Below, piece by piece: positions 25,429-33,928 of a stretch of DNA of 64,000 bases (position 1 is its first letter; each line of letters begins with the position of its first letter). Where the stretch lies: NCBI RefSeq assembly GCF_023022985.1, contig NZ_CP095461.1:372001-436000 (forward strand). The letters are read 5' to 3'. The notes under the pieces are model-generated. The model saw only the letters and a list, made by a program, of their open reading frames with translations, was not told where the DNA came from and searched no databases. A program made the translations under genes and the position numbers. The DNA comes from Arthrobacter gengyunqii. GTDB lineage: Bacteria; Actinomycetota; Actinomycetes; Actinomycetales; Micrococcaceae.

Positions 25429-26595
25429 ATGCTCCGCTCCCTGTACTCCGGCATATCCGGACTTCGTTCGCACCAGACCATGCTTGACGTCACCGGCAAC
25501 AACATCGCCAACGTCAACACCTCCGGCTACAAGGCCACCGCAGTGCAGTTCCAGGACACGCTGTCCCAGCTCACCCAGGGCGCCACGGCCCCGGCCGTGG
25601 ATGCCGGCGGCGGAAATCCCGCACAGGTTGGGCTCGGCGTGCAGGTCGCCGGCATCAGCACCAACTTCGCGCAGGGCTCGGCACAGGCGACCGGGCGCGG
25701 GACCGACATGATGATCGACGGAGACGGCTTCTTCGTGACCCGGCAGGGAGGACAGACCCAGTACACCCGTGCCGGCGCCTTCAACGTTGATGCGAACGGC
25801 CGTCTGGTCACCGCCGACGGCAGCCTGGTCCAGGGCTGGGGCGCGGAAAACGGCGTGGTTGCAGCAGGCGGCGCGCTTACCGACCTCACCATTCCCTCCG
25901 GTGCCATTGCGCCGGCAGCCGCAACCACCAACGCGGCACTGACCGGAAACCTGCCCGAAGACGCCGAGGCCGGCACCAAGCTCGTCCGGGACCTGGAAGT
26001 CTTCGACGCCAACGGCAACTCCTCGTCCGTGCCGGTAACCTTCACACGCACCGCAAACGGCTGGGACGTCTCAGCGAAGGATGCAACCACTGTGCCCCTG
26101 ACCTTCACCGCCGGTAAGCTCACAGCTCCGGCCAGCCCGGTCCTCACCGTTGGCGGTGTTGCAGTGGACCTCGCCGCGATCACCGGTTACGCCGACGTCG
26201 ACACGGTTGCCGTCACCAGCCAGAACGGCCGCAGCGCCGGAACCCTTGATTCCTGGTCCATGGCAGCGGACGGAACGCTCATCGGCTCCTTCTCCAACGG
26301 GTCCAAGCAGGCGCTGGGACGCATCGTGCTGGCAGGATTCACCAACCCGGACGGACTCGAGAAGATTGGCGGTTCATCCTATGTCGCCACAGCCAACTCC
26401 GGTGCGGCCGTGGTGGGCGGTCCCGGCGTGGGCGGCAACGGCGCCGTGGCCGCCGGGTCCCTGGAAATGTCCAATGTGGACCTTTCCCAGGAATTCACCA
26501 ACCTGATTGTCGCCCAGCGCGGTTTCCAGGCCAACGCGCGAATCATCACCACCTCCGATGAGGTCCTGCAGGAACTGACAAACCTCAAGCGCTAA
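25429..26595 (+). CDS. flgE: Flagellar hook protein FlgE
   Basis: Hook subunit, 388 aa. The N-terminal rod/hook motif (LRSLYSGISGLRSHQTMLDVTGNNIANVNTSGYKA) and C-terminal block (LEMSNVDLSQEFTNLIVAQRGFQANARIITTSDEVLQELTNLKR) are typical. The middle has the FlgE D1 strand (MMIDGDGFFVTRQGGQTQYTRAGAFNVDANGRLV). A Shine-Dalgarno-like GAAAGGCG precedes the ATG. It is the last gene before a terminator. No flgF or flgG rod gene follows, and this is the only FlgE/F/G-class protein in the window. Confidence 0.95.
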   Translation: MLRSLYSGISGLRSHQTMLDVTGNNIANVNTSGYKATAVQFQDTLSQLTQGATAPAVDAGGGNPAQVGLGVQVAGISTNFAQGSAQATGRGTDMMIDGDGFFVTRQGGQTQYTRAGAFNVDANGRLVTADGSLVQGWGAENGVVAAGGALTDLTIPSGAIAPAAATTNAALTGNLPEDAEAGTKLVRDLEVFDANGNSSSVPVTFTRTANGWDVSAKDATTVPLTFTAGKLTAPASPVLTVGGVAVDLAAITGYADVDTVAVTSQNGRSAGTLDSWSMAADGTLIGSFSNGSKQALGRIVLAGFTNPDGLEKIGGSSYVATANSGAAVVGGPGVGGNGAVAAGSLEMSNVDLSQEFTNLIVAQRGFQANARIITTSDEVLQELTNLKR

Positions 26596-26601
26596 GTGAT
26601 G

Positions 26602-26647
26602 AGCCTCACCGGTCCATCCGCATCAGGGGATCGGTGAGGCTTTTCTC
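26602..26647 (+). terminator. Terminator after flgE
   Basis: A 10-bp stem (AGCCTCACCG with CGGTGAGGCT) around a 20-nt loop, followed by TTTCTCTT, begins 7 bases after the flgE stop. It closes the flgB-flgE transcript and precedes the flbD promoter. Confidence 0.75.
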
Positions 26648-26651
26648 TTCC

Positions 26652-26678
26652 TAACGAACAGCGCTTGGAAGCCGAATG
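26652..26678 (+). promoter_or_regulatory. Sigma-28-like promoter of flbD-motA-motB
   Basis: TAAC, 15 bases, GCCGAATG. The -35 and spacing equal the flagellin promoter; the -10 has the last TA swapped. It lies between the flgE terminator and flbD, where a new promoter is needed. Confidence 0.6.
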
Positions 26679-26724
26679 TAGAAGTGATGGCTCTTGAAGC
26701 CAGCTCTACAACCGGGACGGGCTC

Positions 26725-27042
26725 ATGATTGTTCTTACACGGCTGAACGATGCCCGGTTCGCCATCAATCCGGACCTCATAGAGCGGATCCATTCCACCC
26801 CGGATACCACTCTGGTGATGGTCGACGGCGCCAAATATATCGTCACCGAAAGCCTCGCCGAAGTCATCGAGCTGATCGCCGGCTACCGTGCCCGGGTGAT
26901 CTCCATGGCGCGGGACATCCCGCCTGGCGACTTCCGCCCCGGACAGCCCCTGGGTCTCGTTCCCTCCGCCACCGACACCGAACGCTCCGGCGAGAGCCGG
27001 CCGGCAGGCGTTACCGTGCCACTTCGTCCTAGGAAAATGTAA
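26725..27042 (+). CDS. flbD: FlbD-family flagellar protein
   Basis: A 105-aa protein whose first 65 residues match the SwrD/FlbD family (MIVLTRLNDARFAINPDLIERIHSTPDTTLVMVDGAKYIVTESLAEVIELI). In Bacillus, SwrD raises motor torque and stator performance. The typical protein is 60-75 aa; here about 40 extra hydrophilic residues follow. It overlaps motA by one base, consistent with a stator-related role. Confidence 0.88.
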   Translation: MIVLTRLNDARFAINPDLIERIHSTPDTTLVMVDGAKYIVTESLAEVIELIAGYRARVISMARDIPPGDFRPGQPLGLVPSATDTERSGESRPAGVTVPLRPRKM

Positions 27043-27848
27043 TGGATCCCGCAACAATCATCGGGCTGGTTCTGGCCTTTGGGTCGCTTTACGCGATGAT
27101 CACCCTTGAGGGCTCCCACGTCACGGCCATCCTTCTTCCGGCACCCATGATCCTCGTGTTTGGGGCGACGCTGGCAGTGGGGTTGGCGGGCGGGACGCTC
27201 AAGGATTTCATCCTGTCCATCAAAGCCCTGCCCCGTGCCTTCACGGGTAAAACACCCGATCCGCGGGTCACCATCGCCTCGGTGGTGTCGCTGGCCGAAA
27301 AGGCACGCAGCGAGGGTCTGCTGGCCCTGGAAAAGGACGCCGGGGAAGCGGAAAATCCATTTCTGCGCACGGCGCTCCAGAACATCGCCGACGGCACCGA
27401 CGGCGAGGAACTGCGGGTCCTGCTCGAAGACGAGATCGCCACAAAGACTGCCACCGACAAGGTGCCCGTCAAGTTCTACAACGCACTCGGAGGCTATGCC
27501 CCGACAATCGGCATCATCGGCACCGTGGTTTCGCTGACCCACGTGCTGGAAAACCTGGACACTCCGGCAACGCTGGGGCCGATGATCGCCACAGCTTTTG
27601 TCGCCACCCTCTGGGGCCTGCTTTCGGCCAACTTCCTCTGGCTTCCGATCAGCACCCGGTTGAAGCGGCTGGGGGACCTGGAAGCCGATGAAATGGTCCT
27701 GCTCATGGAGGGAGTCCTGGCCCTGCAGGCCGGGAGCCAGCCGAGACTGCTCGGCGAGCGGCTGCGGGCCATGGTCCCCGCTCACGCCCTTACCGACGCC
27801 AAAGAGCCCAAAGAACCCAAGATCAAAGACACCAAAGAGGCAGCATGA
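27042..27848 (+). CDS. motA: Flagellar motor stator MotA
   Basis: Stator subunit with four membrane helices, 268 aa. Landmarks: N-terminal helix MDPATIIGLVLAFGSLYAMITLEGS, a cytosolic loop with charged residues facing FliG, and the proline-bearing GGYAPTIGIIGTVVSLTHVLENL followed by LGPMIATAFVATLWGLLSANFLWLPIS. With MotB it forms an ion channel and turns the rotor. The stop overlaps motB by 4 nt. Confidence 0.95.
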   Translation: MDPATIIGLVLAFGSLYAMITLEGSHVTAILLPAPMILVFGATLAVGLAGGTLKDFILSIKALPRAFTGKTPDPRVTIASVVSLAEKARSEGLLALEKDAGEAENPFLRTALQNIADGTDGEELRVLLEDEIATKTATDKVPVKFYNALGGYAPTIGIIGTVVSLTHVLENLDTPATLGPMIATAFVATLWGLLSANFLWLPISTRLKRLGDLEADEMVLLMEGVLALQAGSQPRLLGERLRAMVPAHALTDAKEPKEPKIKDTKEAA

Positions 27849-28783
27849 GCGCCCCGCGGCGCCGTCGGCCCAAAGAGGATGAGGAGAACCACCCCGACGA
27901 ACGCTGGATGGCTTCCTACATGGACATGGTGACGGTGCTCATGTGCATGTTCATCGTCCTGTTCGCCATGTCCACCGTGGACCAGAAAAAATTCGAACAG
28001 CTCCGGGAGTCCCTGGCCACCGGCTTCGGTGCGGTGGAATCCAACACAGTGGACACCGCCGTCGGGATCATCGCCACGCCGGAGCAGGTGGACGACAAGG
28101 AAATCCTTGAGCCGGACGCCGGCCTGCCCGGCGCTGGGGCATCGGAACTCGAAATTCCGGACGCCACCGATCCCGCAGCCCTTGCCGCCGCCGAGGTCCA
28201 GGACCTGACCGAACTGCAGGAACGGATCAGGGCAGGCCTCCAGGAGAAGGGCCTGGCGGACACAGTGCGGTTCGAAATCGATGACCGCGGCCTGACCATC
28301 CGGCTGGTGAGTTCAGAAATGTTCTTCGCCCCTGATGCCGCCGATCTCACCGATCAGGCCGTGACGGTCCTGGAAACCATCGGCCCGATCATTGCCCCCA
28401 CCTCGTATCACGCCTCAGTGGAGGGACACACTGCACAGGTTCGCCAGATCACCGACAACGCACTGGACTGGGAGCTCTCCTCGTCCCGCGCCGTCAAGGT
28501 GCTGCGCTATCTGGTGGAGGAATCAGGCGTGGACTTCAGCCGCGTCAAGGCTGTCGGCTTCGGAGAGTCCCGCCCGCTGACGCCGGGCACGTCATCGGCT
28601 GAGCTGGCACAGAACCGCCGGGTAGACATTGTGGTCCTGTCGGGGCAGACCGAAGCGGTCCGGCAGCTGATTCCCGGAATCGTCTCCGGAGAGCCCGCCG
28701 CGGGACAACCTCCCGCCCCGCAGCCGTCCGCTACCCAGCCGGCCACTCAGCCCGCTGTCCAGCCAGCCGGGGGGCACCACTAG
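27845..28783 (+). CDS. motB: Flagellar motor stator MotB
   Basis: Stator subunit of 312 aa with one membrane helix (SYMDMVTVLMCMFIVLFAMS). Its Asp27 is the ion-binding residue. The OmpA-like peptidoglycan-binding domain is near residues 150-260 (ASVEGHTAQVRQITDNALDWELSSSRAVKVLRYL, then ELAQNRRVDIVVL). The tail is a Pro/Gln/Ala-rich repeat. The pore residues resemble proton-type rather than sodium-type stators, though this is not decisive. It overlaps motA by 4 nt. Confidence 0.95.
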   Translation: MSAPRRRRPKEDEENHPDERWMASYMDMVTVLMCMFIVLFAMSTVDQKKFEQLRESLATGFGAVESNTVDTAVGIIATPEQVDDKEILEPDAGLPGAGASELEIPDATDPAALAAAEVQDLTELQERIRAGLQEKGLADTVRFEIDDRGLTIRLVSSEMFFAPDAADLTDQAVTVLETIGPIIAPTSYHASVEGHTAQVRQITDNALDWELSSSRAVKVLRYLVEESGVDFSRVKAVGFGESRPLTPGTSSAELAQNRRVDIVVLSGQTEAVRQLIPGIVSGEPAAGQPPAPQPSATQPATQPAVQPAGGHH

Positions 28784-28815
28784 TCGGGCGGAACCCAAAA
28801 GCAGGTCCGAACGGC

Positions 28816-28842
28816 TTACGCCTCCGGACCCGCTGCCGATAG
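28816..28842 (+). promoter_or_regulatory. Sigma-28-like promoter of the fliM operon
   Basis: TTAC, 15 bases, GCCGATAG, located in the 60-base gap after motB. The expected start lies within a few bases of the fliM GTG at 28851, so the transcript may be leaderless. Confidence 0.65.
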
Positions 28843-28850
28843 TGGCACTT

Positions 28851-29759
28851 GTGACGGTCCATCATGAAACAACTGCCCTTGGCGTGCCCGCAAACGCCGC
28901 CTCCCCGGAGGCCTACGATTTCCGCCGTCCCACCACCCTGGCCCGGGAACACGCCCGGGTACTGGAGATGGCCTTCGACACCTTTGCCCGCCAATGGGGC
29001 ACCCAGCTGACCGCCAAGGTCCGGGTGCTGTCCCAGGTGACCAGTGAACGGGTGGAAATCCTCAGTTACGACGAATACGCCGCCGGGCTGCCCGCCGTCA
29101 CCGGAATGGTCCTGTTCAACGTTCCCAACATCGGGGCCAAGGCCGTTATCCAGTTCCCCACCCCGGCCGCTCTGTCCTGGGTGGGACACATGCTCGGGGC
29201 CACCGGAGCCATGGCGACGCCGGAACGGAAGTTCACGCAAATCGAACAGGCGCTCCTGGGACGGATCATGGATGATGCCCTGGACGGGCTGCACTATTCC
29301 CTGGGAACGCTGCTGCGCTCGCCAATGACCCCGGCATCCATCCAATACAACTCCCAGTTCGCCCAGGCAGCGGCATCGGCCGACCCCATGATTGTGGCGA
29401 CCTTCGAAATGGTGGTGGGCGACAACGTGGCCCCGGCCACCGTTGCCATTCCTGCCGGCGCCCTGCTGCCCCAGCTCGACCCCGTGGGAAGTGCCGGATC
29501 CTCCGCGCCGCCGGCGGCACTGATCCGAGGGCAACTCGCCCACGTCCCGGTGGAGGTCCTGCTGCAGCTGGATTCCATCCCGGTGAAACCGGCAATGGTC
29601 CTGAATCTTGCCGTCGGCGATGTCCTGAACCTGGGCCATCCCCGCCACCGCCCGCTGAACGTCACGGTTGGAGGCCACAGGTTGGCCCAGGCCGCGGCAG
29701 GTTCCAGCGGTTCACGCCTGGCCGGCGTCATCGTCAGTACCGAGGAGAGTAAAAAATGA
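28851..29759 (+). CDS. fliM: Flagellar motor switch protein FliM
   Basis: C-ring protein, 302 aa. The middle CheC-like domain is visible (RPTTLAREHARVLEMAFDTFARQWGTQLTAKVRV, then MVLFNVPNIGAKAVIQFPTPAALSWVGHMLG and FTQIEQALLGRIMDDAL). The C-terminal SpoA domain is also clear (LAHVPVEVLLQLDSIPVKPAMVLNLAVGDVLNLGHPR). The N-terminal CheY-binding motif (LSQxEIDxLL in other FliMs) is missing. An in-frame GTG at 28842 overlaps the promoter -10, so GTG 28851 is preferred; no Shine-Dalgarno is present. It overlaps fliN by 4 nt. Confidence 0.9.
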   Translation: MTVHHETTALGVPANAASPEAYDFRRPTTLAREHARVLEMAFDTFARQWGTQLTAKVRVLSQVTSERVEILSYDEYAAGLPAVTGMVLFNVPNIGAKAVIQFPTPAALSWVGHMLGATGAMATPERKFTQIEQALLGRIMDDALDGLHYSLGTLLRSPMTPASIQYNSQFAQAAASADPMIVATFEMVVGDNVAPATVAIPAGALLPQLDPVGSAGSSAPPAALIRGQLAHVPVEVLLQLDSIPVKPAMVLNLAVGDVLNLGHPRHRPLNVTVGGHRLAQAAAGSSGSRLAGVIVSTEESKK

Positions 29760-30451
29760 GCATCCCCACATCCCTGCACACAGACGCCGCATCGGCACTT
29801 GTCCGTCTGCTGCCCACCTCCATCGTGTTGGAGCCGCTGCCGTTTCCCGGCAGCGGCATGCCGCTCGAGGAAGTGGCCCAGGCCGTCACAGCGTCCTTCG
29901 TGGGGTCCGAATCAGCGGATCTGGCGCTGGTGCTCGACAGCAGCACGCCCCTCGCCGACATCGCCGGCTCCCCGTCCCCCTTCCTGTCGGAAGCAGACAT
30001 CCTGCGCCCGGCGCTGGAGGCCGCGGGCTCAACACTCGGCGTCGGCGTCCTGGGCGACACCCATATTGATGACGCTTCAGCGCTTTTCAGCCACCCCTCC
30101 ACTGTGGTTTTTGAACTGCACGGGCACGATGGCCGCGCCGGATGGTTTGCCATCCGGCTGCGCGACACTCCCCACGGAACCGCCAACGACGCAGCCATAG
30201 CCGGCAAGCTCAGCCGCATCAACAACGTCGAAATGGCGTTGACCGTGGCCATTGGCCACACCCGGATGGCCGTCCGTGACGTCCTGAACCTGGAACCGGG
30301 ACGGGTGGTGGAGCTTGACCGTTCCGCCGGAGCGCCCGCCGACATCCTCCTCAACGGGCGCCTGATCGCCAACGGCGAGGTGGTGGTCATCGACCAGGAC
30401 TACGCCGTCCGCATCACCAAGATCCTCGACGTTGCCGAAGGCCTCAGCTAG
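29756..30451 (+). CDS. fliN: Flagellar motor switch protein FliN (long form)
   Basis: C-ring protein, 231 aa. The C-terminal 75 residues are the SpoA/FliN domain (NNVEMALTVAIGHTRMAVRDVLNLEPGRVVELDRSAGAPADILLNGRLIANGEVVVIDQDYAVRITKI). In front lies a domain of about 150 residues (LVRLLPTSIVLEPLPFPGSGMPLEEVAQAV through WFAIRLRDTPHG) that classical FliN (about 100-140 aa) lacks. The layout resembles FliY of Firmicutes, but the CheC phosphatase motif is not evident. It overlaps fliM by 4 nt and abuts fliO. Confidence 0.92.
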   Translation: MSIPTSLHTDAASALVRLLPTSIVLEPLPFPGSGMPLEEVAQAVTASFVGSESADLALVLDSSTPLADIAGSPSPFLSEADILRPALEAAGSTLGVGVLGDTHIDDASALFSHPSTVVFELHGHDGRAGWFAIRLRDTPHGTANDAAIAGKLSRINNVEMALTVAIGHTRMAVRDVLNLEPGRVVELDRSAGAPADILLNGRLIANGEVVVIDQDYAVRITKILDVAEGLS

Positions 30452-30913
30452 GTGGAAACACTCGCCCTGATCCTCCGGGTCGTGGTGTCGCTCGGTGCGG
30501 TCCTGGCCCTGGTCTGGTGGTTCCAGCGGCGGCTCACCCGCAGCGCGCGGGCCTCCGGCGCCGAGCCGCTGGTCCGCGTCGTGTCCCGGCAGGCCATAAC
30601 ACCCAAGGCATCGGTTGTGGTGATGGAGACCGGCGGGCAGCGCTTCCTGCTCGGTGTCACCGAAGCTTCAGTGAACGTCCTGCACACCTCCGAGGCGGAA
30701 CTCCCGCCGCAGGCCAGCTTCGAGGCGCACCTTGAAGCGGCGGTCCACAACCCCGGCCAGCACAGCACCGGCCCGCGGCGCCGCGCCGAAGGGCCAGCCC
30801 ACGCCCTGAACGGCCAGCCGGACGCCGGGAATCCGATCCTGGCCGGTTCCGTCCTTTCGCCTGCCACCTGGCGGCAGGCCGGCGCTGCCCTCCGAAGGGG
30901 CAGGAACGGGTGA
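30452..30913 (+). CDS. fliO: Flagellar biosynthetic protein FliO
   Basis: Small membrane protein, 153 aa, that helps FliP assemble into the export gate. One N-terminal helix (LILRVVVSLGAVLALVWWFQRRL) is followed by the conserved FliO core (VRVVSRQAITPKASVVVMETGGQRFLLGVTEASVNVLHT). The C-terminal 60 residues are variable and low-complexity. It starts at GTG directly after the fliN stop and overlaps fliP by 4 nt. Confidence 0.9.
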   Translation: METLALILRVVVSLGAVLALVWWFQRRLTRSARASGAEPLVRVVSRQAITPKASVVVMETGGQRFLLGVTEASVNVLHTSEAELPPQASFEAHLEAAVHNPGQHSTGPRRRAEGPAHALNGQPDAGNPILAGSVLSPATWRQAGAALRRGRNG

Positions 30914-31761
30914 AGGCCGCCCTCCACCGTCCACGGCTGGCCGGGTTCCTGGCGGTTGCCCTGCTGGTGTTCGGCATCATGTTGGCGCTATCGCTGGCCG
31001 CTGCGGCTCCGTCCCACGCCGTGACCTTCGACCCGTCAGCACCCGCAGACCCGTCCGCCCCCACCGATCCTTCCGCGCCCGACGACGGCGATGGCCTAAG
31101 CATCGACATCAACGGCGCCGACGGCGGACCCTCCACCGCTGTCGTCACACTGATCGGTATCACCCTGCTGTCAGTGGCCCCGGCGCTGCTGCTGATGATG
31201 ACCTCCTTCACGAAGATCTTCGTGGTGCTGGCCATGACCCGCAACGCCCTGTCGCTGCCGTCGATTCCGCCCAACCAGGTGCTGGCCGGACTGGCCCTGT
31301 TCCTGTCCCTGTTCATCATGGGGCCGGTCCTGACGGAGATTAATACGCTTGCAGTTCAACCGTTCCTGAACGGGGAACTCACCTTCGACGGTGCACTCAA
31401 TACCGGCTCCGGACCGCTGCAGCAATTCATGCTCGCCCACACGCGGGAAGAGGACGTGGCGCTCATGACCCGCGCCGCGAACCGTGAGAACCCGGAGAGC
31501 CCGGAGGACGTTCCGCTGCTGACGCTGATCCCCGCCTTCATGATTTCCGAGCTGCGCGCGGCCTTCATCATCGGTTTCGTGATCTTCATTCCGTTCCTGG
31601 TGATTGACCTGGTGGTTTCAGCGGCCCTGATGTCCATGGGCATGATGATGCTCCCTCCGGTGATGATCTCCCTGCCGTTCAAGATCCTGCTCTTCATCCT
31701 GGTTGACGGATGGGGACTGATCATCACGTCCCTCATCAACAGCTATCAGGGCGGTACCTGA
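30910..31761 (+). CDS. fliP: Flagellar export gate protein FliP
   Basis: Core export-gate subunit, 283 aa. A cleavable signal-peptide-like N-terminus ending near PSHA is followed by an acidic Pro/Asp linker (PSAPADPSAPTDPSAPDD). The conserved FliP domain comes next (LLSVAPALLLMMTSFTKIFVVLAMTRNALSLPSIPPNQVLAGLALFLSLFIMGP, later LIPAFMISELRAAFIIGFVIFIPFLVIDLVVS and MGMMMLPPVMISLPFKILLFILVDGW). It starts at GTG, and its stop overlaps fliQ by one base. Confidence 0.96.
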   Translation: MKAALHRPRLAGFLAVALLVFGIMLALSLAAAAPSHAVTFDPSAPADPSAPTDPSAPDDGDGLSIDINGADGGPSTAVVTLIGITLLSVAPALLLMMTSFTKIFVVLAMTRNALSLPSIPPNQVLAGLALFLSLFIMGPVLTEINTLAVQPFLNGELTFDGALNTGSGPLQQFMLAHTREEDVALMTRAANRENPESPEDVPLLTLIPAFMISELRAAFIIGFVIFIPFLVIDLVVSAALMSMGMMMLPPVMISLPFKILLFILVDGWGLIITSLINSYQGGT

Positions 31762-32036
31762 TGGATACCAATTCAGTCCTGGACATTGGGCTGCAGGGAC
31801 TGTGGGTCGCAGCGAAACTGTCAGCCCCTGTGCTCATCACAGCGCTCGTGGTGGGGTTTGCGGTGTCCCTGATCCAGTCCATTACCCAGATCCAGGAAGT
31901 CACCCTCTCCTTTGTGCCCAAGGCCATCGCCGTCGGCATCGCCCTGCTCGTGTGCGGGCACTGGATGATCGCCGAGATGATTTCCTTCACGAATGAAATG
32001 TTCGCCAAAATTCCGCAGCTGCTGGGCGGCGGCTGA
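31761..32036 (+). CDS. fliQ: Flagellar export gate protein FliQ
   Basis: A 91-aa export-gate subunit with two membrane helices (AKLSAPVLITALVVGFAVSLIQSITQIQEVTLSFVPK and AIAVGIALLVCGHWMIAEMISF). The QSxTQIQExTLSFVPK stretch is diagnostic. The ATG overlaps the fliP stop. It is followed by fliR with a one-base overlap. Confidence 0.96.
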   Translation: MDTNSVLDIGLQGLWVAAKLSAPVLITALVVGFAVSLIQSITQIQEVTLSFVPKAIAVGIALLVCGHWMIAEMISFTNEMFAKIPQLLGGG

Positions 32037-32794
32037 TGGGAATCAGCGTTAACCAGGAGTGGCTGGAGGCGGTCATGCTGGCCGGCGCACGAATGGTTGC
32101 GTTCCTGGTGGTGGCGCCGCCATTTTCCTACAACGCCTTTCCCGCACGGGTGAAGGCCATGCTGGGCATCGGCCTCGCTCTCGCCGTCGCACCGGTGGCG
32201 AGCGAGGGCTACACCTCCCTCGGAACGGCGGCGTACTTCACGGCGCTGGTCCTGGAACTGGGGGTGGGATTCGTGCTGGGGTTCCTGGTGCTGGTCATTT
32301 TTTCCGCCCTGCAATCAGCGGGAAACCTGATTGACCTGTTTGGCGGGTTCAGCCTTGCCCAGGGCTTCGATCCGCAGTCCATGGTCAACGGAGCCCAGTT
32401 CACGCGGCTCTTCCAGATCACGGCGCTGGCGCTCCTCTTTGCATCGGACGGCTACCAGCTGATTATCGGCGGGCTGGTCCGCAGCTTCACGGCCTTGCCG
32501 CTGGGCGGAGGGATCAGCCTTGCAGACCCGGTCTCCGCCATGGTCTCAGGGGTGTCCCAGATGTTCGTGGCAGCCGTGCAGATTGCCGGCCCGCTGCTGG
32601 TGGTCCTGTTCCTGGCGGACGCCGGACTGGGGCTGCTGACCCGGGTGGCGCCGGCACTGAATGCCTTTGCCCTGGGTTTCCCCCTGAAGATCCTGCTGAC
32701 GCTGACACTGGCCGGGGTGGTCTTTGTTGCCCTGCCGCGCCTTGTTGCTGCCATCACTCAGCAGGCCGTCCGGGCCCTGACGGGAGTGGGCTAG
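32036..32794 (+). CDS. fliR: Flagellar export gate protein FliR
   Basis: Export-gate subunit with about six membrane helices, 252 aa. The family pattern is present (ARMVAFLVVAPPFSYNAFPARVKAMLGIGLALAVAP, then ALQSAGNLIDLFGGFSLAQGFDPQSM, and LADAGLGLLTRVAPALNAFALGFPLKILLTL). The start overlaps the fliQ stop. flhB begins immediately after its stop. Confidence 0.96.
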   Translation: MGISVNQEWLEAVMLAGARMVAFLVVAPPFSYNAFPARVKAMLGIGLALAVAPVASEGYTSLGTAAYFTALVLELGVGFVLGFLVLVIFSALQSAGNLIDLFGGFSLAQGFDPQSMVNGAQFTRLFQITALALLFASDGYQLIIGGLVRSFTALPLGGGISLADPVSAMVSGVSQMFVAAVQIAGPLLVVLFLADAGLGLLTRVAPALNAFALGFPLKILLTLTLAGVVFVALPRLVAAITQQAVRALTGVG

Positions 32795-33928
32795 GTGGCG
32801 GAGGAAGGCACCGGAGAACGGACCGAGCAAGCCACTCCCAAACGCATGAAGGAAGTGCGCTCCAAGGGGCAGCTGTCCCGCTCGGAGGACCTCACGGCAT
32901 GGATTGGGGTTGGAGTTGCGGCGCTGATGATGCCGATGACCATCAACCGCGGTGCACAGGCCGGGTCCGAAGGGCTGCTGGGAGTGGACACCATCACCGC
33001 AAACCCCGATCCGCTGCTGGCGCTGACCCTGCTCGGGGAGGGACTGGGCGCGCTCGGATTTGTTCTGGGCCCGCTGCTGGGCGTTGTCGCGGCCGCGGTC
33101 CTCCTGACCGCAGCCCTGCAGGGCGGCATTCACTTCAAGAAGTTCAAGGGTAAGTTCGAGCAGTTCAACCTGGTCAACGGCATGAAGCGCGTTTTCGGCA
33201 CACAGGCGCTGTGGCAGGGAGTGAAGGCCCTGCTGAAGACGGCGGTGGTGGGGCTGGTCCTGTACATGGTGATCCAGGGGCTGATGCCGGTGCTCACGAC
33301 GGCCGGCGGACTGCCGGTGTCCGCGGTGCTGGAAGCCGCCGCCGGGGGAACGGGATCGCTGCTGCAGGCTGCCGTTGCCGCCGGCCTGGTTCTGGCCGTT
33401 GCAGATATCTTCGTTGTCCAGAAGCGGAACCGGAAAAAGACCCGGATGACGTTGAAAGAGGTCAAGGATGAAAACAAGAACATGGAAGGCGACCCGCTGA
33501 TCAAGTCCCAGCGCCGTTCACGGCAGCTGGCCATGAGCAGAAACCGCATGATTGCCGCGGTTGCCGACGCCGACGTCGTTCTGGTTAATCCGACACACGT
33601 GGCCGTGGCCCTGAAATACGAGCCCGGCAAATCAGCACCGCGGGTGGTGGCCAAAGGAGCCGGAACCATTGCCACCCGCATCCGCGAGGAAGCTGAAACA
33701 CAGCGGGTCCCTATGGTCCGCGACATACCGCTGGCACGCGCGCTGCACGCGGCATGCGAATTGGGTCAGGAGATCCCGCCGGACCTCTACAACGCCGTCG
33801 CGCGGATCCTGGCATTCGTCATGGCGCTGAAGAGCCGCGGTTCAACATCCGGCGTGCACACCATGGCCGACCCGCAGACACCACCCGCTACTACTTCCAG
33901 ACCCATCCACCGTAAGGCGGCGACGTGA
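32795..33928 (+). CDS. flhB: Flagellar export switch protein FlhB
   Basis: Export-gate protein and substrate-specificity switch, 377 aa. The start pattern (EGTGERTEQATPKRMKEVRSKGQLSRSEDLTAW) and four membrane helices are followed by the cytosolic domain. The self-cleavage motif NPTH is at residues 265-268 (VVLVNPTHVAVALKYEPG) and should cleave between Asn and Pro after hook completion. The last 30 residues are a variable tail. It starts at GTG right after fliR and overlaps flhA by 4 nt. Confidence 0.96.
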   Translation: MAEEGTGERTEQATPKRMKEVRSKGQLSRSEDLTAWIGVGVAALMMPMTINRGAQAGSEGLLGVDTITANPDPLLALTLLGEGLGALGFVLGPLLGVVAAAVLLTAALQGGIHFKKFKGKFEQFNLVNGMKRVFGTQALWQGVKALLKTAVVGLVLYMVIQGLMPVLTTAGGLPVSAVLEAAAGGTGSLLQAAVAAGLVLAVADIFVVQKRNRKKTRMTLKEVKDENKNMEGDPLIKSQRRSRQLAMSRNRMIAAVADADVVLVNPTHVAVALKYEPGKSAPRVVAKGAGTIATRIREEAETQRVPMVRDIPLARALHAACELGQEIPPDLYNAVARILAFVMALKSRGSTSGVHTMADPQTPPATTSRPIHRKAAT

